This document shows, one piece after another, positions 47,124 to 56,367 of a stretch of 64,000 nucleotides of DNA; position 1 is the first letter of the stretch; every line of letters starts with the position of its first letter. Below the pieces are notes generated by a model. The model did not search any database. It was not told where the DNA came from and saw only the letters and a program-made list of their open reading frames with translations. This DNA comes from Chryseobacterium capnotolerans (GTDB taxonomy: Bacteria; Bacteroidota; Bacteroidia; Flavobacteriales; Weeksellaceae), in the NCBI RefSeq assembly GCF_021278965.1, contig NZ_CP065589.1, positions 4,345,001 through 4,409,000 on the forward strand, read 5' to 3'. The position numbers were made by a program, and so were the translations under genes.

Positions 47124-47903
47124 ATGAAAACTAATTTATTCTTGAGTTCACGCAGTGTTAAGACTGCTATTTTTGCTTGTTTATTATTTCTGACAAGCAA
47201 TATGTCATTTGCACAGATTGTAAAATACTATGCTAACGATCAAAAAAATCAGGTATACGGCGTGTGTATAGGCTGTGGGGTTGTCAACCCATTGAATGCT
47301 ATCGGTCCTAATGAAAATGATTATTCTGTACTACAGGTATCCGTCGGGTTATTAGCCCGTACCGAACAAACCTTAATTTTCCCTAACAGTGCTTACACTA
47401 ACAAATTGGTTATTGGTATCGGTTCCAACGGGACTCCTCTGACTGCACAAGTTTTAGGTGGAGTATCTATTGAAACATTCAATGGAGATGTTTCTAATAA
47501 TGATTATCAAAATCTTAATAATGATATTTTAAAACTTGGAGATACCAATTCAAGCAAAGGAGAAATTGAGCTTACCATGAACAAGCCTTATGATCGAATC
47601 AAGATCAGTGTAAATGGAGGCTTATTAAGTCTTGGAGGAGAATTTAGGGTATACTATGGTTACCAGTACAGAGATCCTTTTATCAGCTTTTTGGCGCACA
47701 GTGAAAACGGACAGGTGACTTTGGATAAAAACTTACAGGCCAAAGGTTCAGAGATCACACTTATCAATACTTCAGGAAAAGAAGTATTCCGCACCAAGCT
47801 AAACTCGAACACATTTGAAATCAACCAACCTGGAGGACTGTACATCATCAAGCTTCAGACCCAAGAAGGAAAAACATATTCAAGTAAGGTTTTACTTAAA
47901 TAA
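47124..47903 (+). CDS. T9SS paralog 4: CxxC/NPxNAVG domain and sorting domain
   Basis: The 259-aa product has a signal peptide ending SNMSFAQ. Domain A has CIGCGVVNPLNAIGPNENDY, EQTLIFP, KLVIGIGSNG, YDRIKISVNGGLLSLGGEFRVYYGY, and the sorting domain ends YIIKLQTQEGKTYSSKVLLK. It is very similar to paralog 3 throughout, including the junction (SFLAHSENGQVTL against QLMAHSQNGQVTL). No LamG-like domain. Confidence 0.8.
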   Translation: MKTNLFLSSRSVKTAIFACLLFLTSNMSFAQIVKYYANDQKNQVYGVCIGCGVVNPLNAIGPNENDYSVLQVSVGLLARTEQTLIFPNSAYTNKLVIGIGSNGTPLTAQVLGGVSIETFNGDVSNNDYQNLNNDILKLGDTNSSKGEIELTMNKPYDRIKISVNGGLLSLGGEFRVYYGYQYRDPFISFLAHSENGQVTLDKNLQAKGSEITLINTSGKEVFRTKLNSNTFEINQPGGLYIIKLQTQEGKTYSSKVLLK

Positions 47904-47923
47904 ATAATTAAACATGCCAGAGG

Positions 47924-47947
47924 CGGCAGGCTTTTTCAAGCCTGCCG
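47924..47947 (+). terminator. Terminator after T9SS paralog 4
   Basis: A 10-bp stem (47924-47933 with 47938-47947) has a 4-base loop and seven T. Confidence 0.88.
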
Positions 47948-47989
47948 TTTTTTTATATATTCATACTCTAACCAAACAAATCTCAATCT

Positions 47990-49590
47990 ATGAAAACAAA
48001 TTTATTAGCAGGAAACTACCTGATAAGGGCTTTGCTATTCTCTTTAGTCCTGTCCCATATAAGCTCATTTTCTTTGGCGCAAAAAAAGTGTATGCCAATG
48101 GACAGGAATCTACAACTTCCGGACTTTTATGTGTAGGATGTGGAGTAGATCATCCTGAACGTGCAGTAGGTAATAACGAAAGTGATTATTCTGTTATAAA
48201 AACTGATTTGGGTATTTTAGCTGGTATTGAACAAACCTTATACTTCCCTGAAACTTCTAAACTTAACAATCTGGTGATTGGCTTCGGTTCTGATAATAAT
48301 ATTCCCATTTCATTACTTTTATCTGCCCAACTATTGAGTTCAATTTCCGTAGAAACATATTACGAAGGTGGAGGATTACAATTATATAAAGAATCACAAA
48401 TCATAACCAATAACTTAGTAAAAGTAGATCCTCAGGACCCTAATAAAGCAACTATTGAATTTACTCCGACTAATTTGTACAATCGGGCAAAAATAACTTT
48501 TCGTGGAATTCTAGGTCTTAACAATAAGCTTCGGATTTATTATGCCTATTATAAAGAAATATCAAGATGCAGCCCTCCAGCTAACCCTATCCATTATTAT
48601 CCTTTTAATGGAAACACGTCTGATTACTCTGGTGCCACAACAGTATTTAATTTATTTACAACCAGTATAGGAAATACTGTTTTTAAAGACAGCATGATCT
48701 GCAAAGAAGGACTTTCTTATCTGCCAGCAGACCCTACTTATACCATTCGCAATACATTAAATCCATTACCCGTCCCCCAGCCTAAAGCGCCAAGAACGGT
48801 TTCATTTTGGGCCCGAATAGATAAAGGAGGTTATATTGATCTCACTCTCTATGGTGAAAGGATTAAAATTACAGAAGACAGTATAATTATAAGGCCTGTT
48901 GATGAGAATCATAATTTTGACAAAAAGTACTTTGGCAGAATGTCAAGGCCCAATCCGATACCTACTGGAAATTCCCTAAACTTTTATACATTAGATTTTA
49001 ATAACGATCCCACTCCACAGTATGCAAATTCTTACTATCAAAATGTCAGCCTTTTTCACCCTCCCTACTACCCTGTTGATTTCTGTTTATCCGTCAATGG
49101 CTCCCCAAGTTCTGCTCCTTTTCCTATAGGAGTGAATGGGTCTGGTTTTCCAGCAACCAATTATTGCACACATTGGGCTCCCTATTACACGGGAAAATCC
49201 GATACTACCTTTATGATTTCTCTTAATAAGGCGCAGATGGATGAATTTCTTATTTATGGTAAAAAGATTTCACCTTCCCGGCTTTTTGATGCTTACTCAC
49301 AATCTATTACAATCGACTCTTCGATTGTAAAAAAAACATCCTTACCCGAAAATAATATATTTATTATTTCTCCAAATCCCACTACAGGGTCAATTACATT
49401 AGATGGAAATATGAGTCTAATAGATTCGTATATCACTATCAGAAATATATCAGGAAAAGAAGTATATCACCCTAAAATCGGATCAAAAACATTTGATCTG
49501 CCTTCAACCCTGCCTAATGGCATTTATGTTCTTAGTATAGAAACAAAAGATGGGAAAATACATTCCCGAAAAATAATTCTGTCAAGATAA
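47990..49590 (+). CDS. T9SS paralog 5: CxxC/NPxNAVG domain, diverged lectin-like domain, sorting domain; one frame break
   Basis: The true start is the ATG at 47990 with signal peptide MKTNLLAGNYLIRALLF...SFSLAQ. It runs into the main frame if the A run at 48081-48087 has eight rather than seven A, giving AQKKVYANGQE. The open frame starting earlier (47914) lacks a signal peptide. The ~533-aa product has domain A (CVGCGVDHPERAVGNNESDY, GIEQTLYFPE, LRIYYAYY), a ~220-residue diverged LamG-like region (HYYPFNGNTSDYSG, RTVSFWARIDKGG, QMDEFLIYGKKISPSRLFDAYS) and a sorting domain (FIISPNPTTGSITLDGN ... HSRKIILSR). Confidence 0.75.
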
Positions 49591-49598
49591 TTTAATAA

Positions 49599-49631
49599 AT
49601 CAGTATGATCCTCGTATAGTATCATACTGAT
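49599..49631 (+). terminator. Terminator after T9SS paralog 5
   Basis: An 11-bp stem (49599-49609 with 49621-49631) is followed by TTTT. Confidence 0.75.
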
Positions 49632-49727
49632 TTTATTTACTCAGCACTTCAGTGATAATAACCGCTGAATAAGTGTCTCCTATGAAATGAATTTAGTATA
49701 ACTGCTTGTAAGTTTTAATTTTAACAA

Positions 49728-49865
49728 TTAAAAGAATGAAGAGCTGATAGAAAGTGAAGTTGGGTTAGTTGATAGCAATGTGTCATCAGACAATTTCGTA
49801 GTGGAATAGTTTTTTACAGCTCTTTTCTTAATAATTAGTTTTTGATTCGTTGTGTTTGTTTTCAT
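49728..49865 (-). CDS. Peptide A: Cys-free Ser/Thr-rich putative LanB substrate (45 aa)
   Basis: ATG at 49863-49865, stop at 49728-49730. The leader MKTNTTNQKLIIKKRAVKN contains a KLIIKKRAV stretch like the K-L-x-L-x-K-x-x-[IV] leaders of Bacteroidota class I lanthipeptides. The rest (NYSTTKLSDDTLLSTNPTS, then LSISSSFF) is about 50 percent Ser/Thr and has no Cys. Peptide B at 50.7 kb is identical apart from a few residues and a four-residue gap in the centre, and has the same promoter. The product is probably a precursor for the LanB encoded 3 kb away; this link is inferred from proximity, leader type and Ser/Thr content. Confidence 0.65.
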   Translation of the reverse strand: MKTNTTNQKLIIKKRAVKNYSTTKLSDDTLLSTNPTSLSISSSFF

Positions 49866-49888
49866 GGTGGTTGTTTTAGTTTATACTC

Positions 49889-49937
49889 CAAAATTGCAGT
49901 ATAACAGGATTGAAAACAAAACGAATCGGTGAAAACA
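49889..49937 (-). promoter_or_regulatory. Promoter and paired 8-bp repeats of peptide A
   Basis: On the minus strand a TTG (49917-49919), a 20-base spacer and CAATTTTG (49889-49896) form a near-consensus promoter. Two TGTTTTCA copies (49911-49918 and 49930-49937 as TGAAAACA on the plus strand) are 19 bases apart and overlap the -33 region. LytTR regulators bind paired direct repeats, so this is a candidate site. Confidence 0.55.
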
Positions 49938-49940
49938 TAA

Positions 49941-50647
49941 AATTATCCGACAAAAAAGATAAATAAATGGATAAGACAATAAATCATCATACAATCATAT
50001 TGATTTAGCATTTTTTTCATCAAATCATTTAAAAAAAACAATCACAAACAAAGAAAAACAACAATTAATCAAAATAAAACTAAAAGAACAAATATTTGTA
50101 TAATATCCTACTCATTTTATCATAGAATTATAAACTATATTGTCCTCAAATTTTCCATAAAGGATGGTCTATATTATTTGTGAGTACAACAGATCGTAAG
50201 GAATACAGATAGAATAAATTAAATTCATTAATAAAAGCCTTGAAATAGTCTAATATCATTATTCTCAATCATGGCTTAGCCTTCTTAGCAATTCCCGCTC
50301 TTATTTAGATCAGAAAATAAATATCTAGACTGATATTTTTATGATGAACAAAAGATTTAATTTCAACAAAATCTTTATTGCATCTATTATTGACTTATAC
50401 CATTTCACCCAACTCAACATTTAGCAGAAGTAAATATTTCCTTTCCTACAGCTCACTGATTATCTTGTTACTCAAAACAACTAAAGAGACTCAAAATTTC
50501 CTTATCAACAGATTTTTTGCTACATTTTTTTTCACGGTATTTAATAATCATTACAGCACTATCCATCGTAAGTTCTCTTTCTATAATAGAATCATTCATA
50601 GTATCAAAAAACTTTATCGAAAAATATAAATGTTTTATCGGAAGATT
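49941..50647. other. AT-rich spacer between the two peptide units
   Basis: There is no convincing gene. Open frames of 60-80 codons on both strands (for example 50378-50629 plus, 50468-50659 minus) lack start context and family likeness. No hairpin with a T run was noticed. Confidence 0.5.
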
Positions 50648-50650
50648 CGA

Positions 50651-50699
50651 TGTTTTCACCGATTCGTTTTGTTTTCAATCCTGTTATACTGCAATTTTG
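50651..50699 (+). promoter_or_regulatory. Promoter and paired 8-bp repeats of peptide B
   Basis: TTG (50669-50671), a 20-base spacer and CAATTTTG (50692-50699). TGTTTTCA occurs at 50651-50658 and 50670-50677, 19 bases apart, as in the peptide A unit. Confidence 0.55.
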
Positions 50700-50722
50700 G
50701 AATACAAACTAAAACAACTACC

Positions 50723-50848
50723 ATGAAAACAAACACAACGAATCAAAAATTAATTATTAAGAAAAGAGCGGTAAAAAATTATTCAACTACAAAATCGTTT
50801 GAAGACACTAATCCAACTTCACTCTCTATCAGCTCTTCATTTTTTTAA
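50723..50848 (+). CDS. Peptide B: Cys-free Ser/Thr-rich putative LanB substrate (41 aa)
   Basis: The ATG at 50723 is chosen by exact match to peptide A; a longer upstream frame would run through the promoter. Leader MKTNTTNQKLIIKKRAVKN, then NYSTTKSFEDTNPTSLSISS and a final SFF. Variation between A and B is confined to the centre (KSFEDTNP against KLSDDTLLSTNP), while leader and C-terminal tail are identical. There is no Cys and no double Gly. It is followed 12 bases later by a small receiver-like protein gene. Confidence 0.65.
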   Translation: MKTNTTNQKLIIKKRAVKNYSTTKSFEDTNPTSLSISSSFF

Positions 50849-50860
50849 AAACAAACAACT

Positions 50861-51211
50861 ATGTGGGTAATTTGTAAAATAGTATCAGAAAACACTCTTA
50901 TTCATTATAAGTTAAAAGAGTTTATCAACAAAACTCATTTTCTTACTTTATCTGAAGGGAAAAATTCTAAGGAGGAAGGGCACATTATTTTTTGGGATAA
51001 TGATTCCATTAACATTGATGCTCCTTATCTAAAGGGATGTATAGACAAAGGGGCTATTGTGATTGTAATATCATCAATCTTCCCCAAAAATATTATAGCT
51101 CGTTTTTTTGAGGAAGATCAAAGATTAAAAATAGGTATTCTGAATAAAAATATGTATTACCATCAGTTTGTAGAAGAAATCAGTAGAGTAATTGATAATC
51201 TAAATTCTTAA
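50861..51211 (+). CDS. Small receiver-like protein of the RiPP locus
   Basis: The 116-aa product has alternating strand/helix segments: MWVICKIVSENTL (strand, helix), EGHIIFWDNDS (strand with acidic residues), GAIVIVISSIF (strand) and a C-terminal helix (YHQFVEEISRVIDNL). This order resembles a single receiver domain, but the site normally holding the phospho-Asp reads FWDNDS and no KP motif is present. If a receiver at all, it is degenerate. It follows peptide B by 12 bases and overlaps the convergent regulator gene by 12 bases. A role as modulator or immunity factor is only a guess. Confidence 0.5.
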   Translation: MWVICKIVSENTLIHYKLKEFINKTHFLTLSEGKNSKEEGHIIFWDNDSINIDAPYLKGCIDKGAIVIVISSIFPKNIIARFFEEDQRLKIGILNKNMYYHQFVEEISRVIDNLNS

Positions 51212-51919
51212 CAGATTAAATAATTCATCCTTTTTGTTAAGCGCTATTGTAATAGTCTTACCATTATTAAGTTCAATAATATTTCCTGAAACAGATTTTA
51301 TGGAGGTAATTTTTACTATAAAAGATCTTTGCACTCTAAAGAAAGCAGGGGCAACCAGAATATCTTCCATAGACTTCAGTGTTGCCAAAGTGGTAAAAGT
51401 TTCCGTATCTGTTACGATTTTAAGGTAATCTCCTAAAGCTTCTGCATACAGAATATCTTCAAGAATCACTTTTACAAGTTTTCCATTTACTTTAATAAAA
51501 ATTCGCTCAGGTGAGGAATCTGTTTCCGGAGAAGTGCTTTTGGTTTTAGCAGAAGTCTGTATTCTTTCTTTTGCTCTATTAACCGCTTTTAAGAATCTAC
51601 TATAAGCTACCGGCTTTACAAGATAGTCTACTACCCCGCTTTCAAATCCTTCTAAAGCAAAATCTCTATGTGCGGTAATGAATATAATGGCAGGTGGTTT
51701 GGTAAGTGTACGAATAAGATCAATCCCATTAATTTTGGGCATTTCTATATCACTAAAAATAATATCTACCTCATTAGATTGAAGATATGCAAGAGCATCA
51801 ATCGGGTCTTCATAAGAGGTCTGCAATTCCAGAAAAGGAATGGTTTTCACAAAATCTACTATCAATTCTCTGCCAATTGGCTCATCATCAATAACTATAC
51901 AGCGTAATTTCTCAGTCAT
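51200..51919 (-). CDS. LytTR response regulator of the RiPP locus
   Basis: The 239-aa product has a receiver (acidic DDE at 11-13, phospho-Asp57 in IIFSDIEMPKING, Thr in FITAH, Lys102 in YLVKPVAY) and a LytTR DNA-binding domain from about residue 137 (IFIKVNGKLVKVILEDILYAEALGDYLKI ... FFRVQRSFIVKITSIKSV). LytTR proteins bind paired direct repeats, and two conserved repeat pairs sit before both peptide genes. It starts one base after the kinase stop, so the two are co-translated. Confidence 0.88.
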   Translation of the reverse strand: MTEKLRCIVIDDEPIGRELIVDFVKTIPFLELQTSYEDPIDALAYLQSNEVDIIFSDIEMPKINGIDLIRTLTKPPAIIFITAHRDFALEGFESGVVDYLVKPVAYSRFLKAVNRAKERIQTSAKTKSTSPETDSSPERIFIKVNGKLVKVILEDILYAEALGDYLKIVTDTETFTTLATLKSMEDILVAPAFFRVQRSFIVKITSIKSVSGNIIELNNGKTITIALNKKDELFNLLRI

Positions 51920-51920
51920 C

Positions 51921-53087
51921 CTAGGTCAAATTTATAGAGAGAGAGACAAAAAAACTGGTTTCTCTGTCTTCTATCAGTATTTCATGGTTATTTGGGTATA
52001 AAAGTTTTAATCTTTTTTCTATATTTTTCACTCCTATTCCCCCTAAAGTTGTTGTTTTTTTAGAGTTTTTATCTTTATCATTTTCGATGGCAAAATAAAA
52101 AATATTATTCACAATATGGATATTTATTTTCAAAAAATTATCATTTCCCGACTTCAGTCCATACTTAAATGCATTTTCAATGAAAGTAAAGCTTAAGAGC
52201 GGAGCAATCATTGTATTTCCAATATCTTCAGGAAGAGAAATATCCAATGTAATGTCTTTATCTGCAGAATATCTCATTCTTTCCAGGTAAAAATAATTCC
52301 TTATAAAATCAAGTTCCTTTTCAATCGGAACTTTTTCAGTATTAGACTCATATAATGTATATGCCATTAGGTCTGAGATATTAATAATTGCTTCCGGAGC
52401 ACTAGGATCTTTTTTTACCACCAGCCCATACAGGTTATTCAGAGTATTAAAAAGGAAATGGGGATTCAGCTGTGCTTTAAGAAAATCTTTTTCAATATTA
52501 AGATTCTGCAGTTCAAGTTCTGAGGTTTGCTTCTGGAAATAGATGGTTCTGTTAAAAAGTCTTGTAATATCAAACAATATTTTCACAAAGAAAGGCGGCG
52601 AAAAGGAATAAATAACCAGCATTGCGTTCCCAAAAACATTCTTAAGTGATAGGGCCTGCAGATAACTTTGGTTGGCATTTTTGCTTATCAGTCCTTTCAA
52701 TGGACCTTCGTGAATATCAATTCCGAAATAATTCAAAATGTTATACTGGAAAAAGTTGACAGATAACCAAACATAGATCGAAAGCGGGATACAAAGAAGA
52801 ATTAAAAGGATGCTCCAGGTTTTACTTTTAAATATTCTGGGAATTACAACATAAAAAAACAAATAAAAAACCGTCATATTGTTGATAGTCCCACGCAAAG
52901 TCATTAATAAACTGGATGTGGATAACATCTTTAGCTCTACCCAAAAATTCAGGAAAAATAGTGCACTAAAGAAAATCCACATCAATGTGTGGCAAAGAAT
53001 TCTATTGGCCGGAGTATAAAATTTCTCAAAATCTAGTTGAGAGATTCTTTCTAAAAAAGGAGTGATTCCTTTAACTGATGTCTGCAT
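51921..53087 (-). CDS. LytS-type histidine kinase of the RiPP locus
   Basis: The 388-aa product has four hydrophobic helices (about 30-48, 70-88, 92-112 and 150-172), then a His_kinase domain with KAQLNPHFLFNTLNN (phospho-His at about 210) and an HATPase region with FIENAFKYGLKSG and TLGGIGVKNIEKRLKLLY. No large periplasmic domain is present, as is usual for peptide- or membrane-sensing kinases of this class. It overlaps the LanB stop by 17 bases, tying regulation to the modification enzyme. Confidence 0.85.
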   Translation of the reverse strand: MQTSVKGITPFLERISQLDFEKFYTPANRILCHTLMWIFFSALFFLNFWVELKMLSTSSLLMTLRGTINNMTVFYLFFYVVIPRIFKSKTWSILLILLCIPLSIYVWLSVNFFQYNILNYFGIDIHEGPLKGLISKNANQSYLQALSLKNVFGNAMLVIYSFSPPFFVKILFDITRLFNRTIYFQKQTSELELQNLNIEKDFLKAQLNPHFLFNTLNNLYGLVVKKDPSAPEAIINISDLMAYTLYESNTEKVPIEKELDFIRNYFYLERMRYSADKDITLDISLPEDIGNTMIAPLLSFTFIENAFKYGLKSGNDNFLKINIHIVNNIFYFAIENDKDKNSKKTTTLGGIGVKNIEKRLKLLYPNNHEILIEDRETSFFVSLSINLT

Positions 53088-56059
53088 TATTTAATTGACT
53101 TAAAATTCTACTATAATATTTTGCTGCAAATGAATAGGTCATGAGTTCCAAAGCACGTTGTTCAGAAGAAAACCATCGATTAATACTCATATGTATATAA
53201 CTTGAAAGAGCTTCTTTTTCGAGTTTCAGCTTCTTTACATATTGATCTCGCTCATTCAACTCCTCTTCCCATGTATTTCCTGTATAGAATAAATGCAAAT
53301 CTTCTTTTAACATTCTATATTTAGAATTAATATGGGCTTTTAATTCTGAAGAAAATTCTTTTAAAAACACACTCTCCATTGTTTTACAAAAATCGAGTTT
53401 TTCCTGTAAAGATAATCCGAATACCGAAAGCCAGGAGTTTACATTTTTTACTGCTGCAAATAATCTTACATTTTCATTATCTAAGAAGATTTCTTTCCCC
53501 AATAAGTTCAGGACTAATAGGCTGTCATAATAAAAAGCCTCCTCAGCAGCTTCCATACATTCCGGTTGATATCTTTCGATTTCCCGGTGATAAGAATCCA
53601 ACTGCAAATTCCAGATCGTTTCTTCCTGAAAATAAGGATTAAGATGTTCATACAACTTCTGAAGCACTGCAGCAAATAATTGGGGTTCTCTTATATGAAG
53701 TCTCAGCCTGATATGATAATGAGGATCTGTATATCTGATGAAAAAAGCTTTTTTAATTTGATTTTCGGCAATTAGTTCATCCAAAACTGGTTTTAATTCA
53801 GACAACAGGCTGTCTGAAATGTTCGAATTACAATATATTTTCAGATATAACCATTCACTTCCGGGTGCAAAACTCCGTTGTATGGATGGGATTTTATTTT
53901 GTAATAAACTATTTGGGGAGGCTGCTTCTTTATTTTCTAATGGAAGAACAATTTGTTGATTATAATTTTCTTCTCCATCAGCAGATAACAACCATTCTGA
54001 GAGCTGTATCATTGTATTACTTTTTAGTTCATCAAGAAGCAATAGAAGATAGGTATCATTCGTAATATCTAAGAAAAGTTCATTATCTCCCTGAACGAGT
54101 ACAACATATTTTGTAACATCCCATTTTTGGAAAAAGTCTTTTAAGGCCGATATTGGTTTTTTTGATTTTTTGATTGCAAGAATGTCATTCTCATACATCA
54201 CCCAACACGCGCGATGTAAAATAATATTTCTATAAGCAATTCTGGGGATAAATCTTTTTTAAGCTTTGAATAATTGATATTCAGATTGATATTATCTTGA
54301 TTTTGCACCTGAATGGCACACAAAAACTTATACGCAGCATTTTCACTATTATAAAAATTATGTGCATTTGAAAGTCTTGGAATAATTCTTTTATTAAGCT
54401 TTTTAGACCTTAAAATGATCTCATCCCCTTTTACTGACACCATAATATCGTTCAATAAAATTTCTTTATCATGATTGCCGGTCCCTGCAAAAATCGGGAT
54501 TTCATATTCTGTGAATTGGGGTCTTCTGGTAATATTTGCAGTACGTTTTCCAGGAATATAAATAATCTCGGCAAAAATGATTTCAGTAGAGCAGTCCTGC
54601 TCTTTTTGATGAATTTCGCTACAAAAATCTTTGATATTGTCATCCAGCAAAGCAAATCTTCCCATTATGGAATTTGCACCGGTTGTTCCTATATTCTGCA
54701 AAAAAATTGATCCTTAACCGGAGAACCTACAATACAAAAGTTTTGAAGTTTTAAAGAAGTTTCATCCGGTTTTAAATTGATATTTTCCAGATTAATAACT
54801 CTTTTCTTATCTTCTTCAATAAGATCTAAAATAAAATCTAAATTAGGAGTATTTGCCTGTTTTCCTGCAGCATTTTTATTGGCAGAAAGACCTTCTATAA
54901 GAGGATTTCCCTGAAAATTCCCAATCTGCGATCCTGTTGGAAACCCAATTCCAAACTCCGAATCCAATACTTCAGTAAGGGAAACTTCCCTTGATTCGTA
55001 TTTGGTATTAAAATGCTTTTTAAAAATATCTAAATCCTTCTGTACTGAATTTCCTGATCTCAATGTATGTAATATGGAAATCGAAGTATTGATATTTCGA
55101 AGCATTTTCTCATCCGGTTCAAAACTACTTTCTGGAGAATGTTTCATATCCACATGAAAAAAATGTGTTTTTTCAATTCCGATGGCATTGATTAAATCTT
55201 TAATCTCGGAAATTTCGGATATGGGAAGATAGGAAATGGGTGTTTTTTCTATTATGGAAATACACTGATCAATTTTATTTAAAATATTCAGATATACTTC
55301 TGCTTCATATACTTCTTCATTTAAAAGCGACTGCAATACCGTTTTAATATTCGCTGTATTATCTGATGTAAGAGTGAGCTGAAGTTCACTTACTAAGAAT
55401 TTAATATCAATCAATTCATCAATAAAATCCAAGATCTCATTCTCATCAAAATCGGTGGAGAGTAAGTCCATGATTTCATAATACTTCATCAAATGAGAAA
55501 TTTTTGATATCCTCCCAAGATATTCATTCATTTCCAGTGATGACAATTGATACTTTTCTTCATTGTCAGTTCTTACCAGCTCCTGATATCGATATTGTCC
55601 GGGAATTTTATCTAGTGTATTATTTACTTTATACCTTAACTTCTTCCTGATATTTTCATTATTCTCGATATGAAATTTAATTTCTGCAAGAAAATCCATA
55701 TCGATTCTTGCTTTTCTGGAAATTGGCTCCGGCTCATGTTTATTTTTTATATGCTGCAGAGCTACGCCTGCCATTGTTCCATACGGTGTACATCTTGTAC
55801 TGGTACGGATTGCATATTTTTTTAGGGTATGAATTAACCTTGGAATTTTATCTTCTTTAAGTTTTTTCTCTCTATAGTTGATAATGGTATCATACAAATC
55901 CGGCGAACTCCAATATATAGATGTCACAAAAGAATCATTCTGTATAAGTTCTTCCACTACATCTTCTATATTTCTGGTTCCATCATTATTAAATAATATT
56001 TCGTAGGAAAACAGTGGTTTTCTTACGAGATATTTATCATAGGTCTCATATTTTTTCAT
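53071..56059 (-). CDS. Class I lanthipeptide dehydratase LanB (full length), two frame breaks
   Basis: Three frames join into one ~996-aa protein. Adding one A to the run at 54700-54706 gives DQFFLQNIGTTGANS; adding one C to CCC at 54201-54203 joins the third part. Glutamylation domain: RTSTRCTPYGTMAG (Arg85/Arg89), NIGTTGANSIMGRF, TRRPQFTEYEIP and RIIPRLSNAHNF. Elimination (SpaB_C) domain: EWLYLKIYC, FFIRYTDPHYHIRLRLH, SYHREIERYQPE and IHMSINRW. These match NisB-like enzymes, which use glutamyl-tRNA to activate Ser/Thr and then eliminate glutamate to give dehydro residues. No LanC is encoded in the window. Confidence 0.88.
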
Positions 56060-56367
56060 ACACCTTGAATCTCTTGCTTATTAGAATTAAGCAAAAATAT
56101 TATAAATATATCTAAACAGAGAGGTATTTATAAAATATTGCGGAGCAATTATAAAGGGATTTCAAATGCTTGCTAAGTATCTGATAATTATATCAATCAT
56201 ATGCGGATAATTTGATTTCTCATATGATTTATCTTCTGAAAACAGAATTTCACCTGATATAAATTAGATTTCATCGAAAAAAATTTCATGCTACAGACAA
56301 CCTATATACTTTTGAACTTACAATCAGATATTTATAACGATCAACTTTATTAAATAAAACAATTACC
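56060..56367. other. AT-rich divergent intergenic region upstream of LanB and peptide C
   Basis: About 310 bases, very AT-rich, hold the presumed promoters in both directions. No perfect TAnnTTTG and no TGTTTTCA pair were noticed, so LanB may be controlled differently from peptides A and B. Confidence 0.4.

Larger units (their letters stand above)
49728..49940 (-). repeat. Left arm of a ~210-bp inverted duplication (peptide A unit)
   Basis: Peptide gene plus promoter and operator-like repeats are duplicated in opposite orientation at 50648-50848 with roughly 85 percent identity by eye. The arms are separated by ~700 bases. Confidence 0.8.
50648..50848 (+). repeat. Right arm of the inverted duplication (peptide B unit)
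   Basis: It mirrors 49728-49940. The identical core includes ATGTTTTCACCGATTCG and the promoter region up to the ATG. Confidence 0.8.

Noticed and set aside
47914..48090. Upstream extension of T9SS paralog 5 in the main frame
   Set aside because: It begins inside the terminator of paralog 4 and has no signal peptide; the signal peptide is in another frame from 47990, joined by a one-base homopolymer change.
50378..50659. Overlapping 60-80 codon frames on both strands between peptides A and B
   Set aside because: AT-rich sequence, no family likeness, no promoter; the minus frame has some charged residues but no support.
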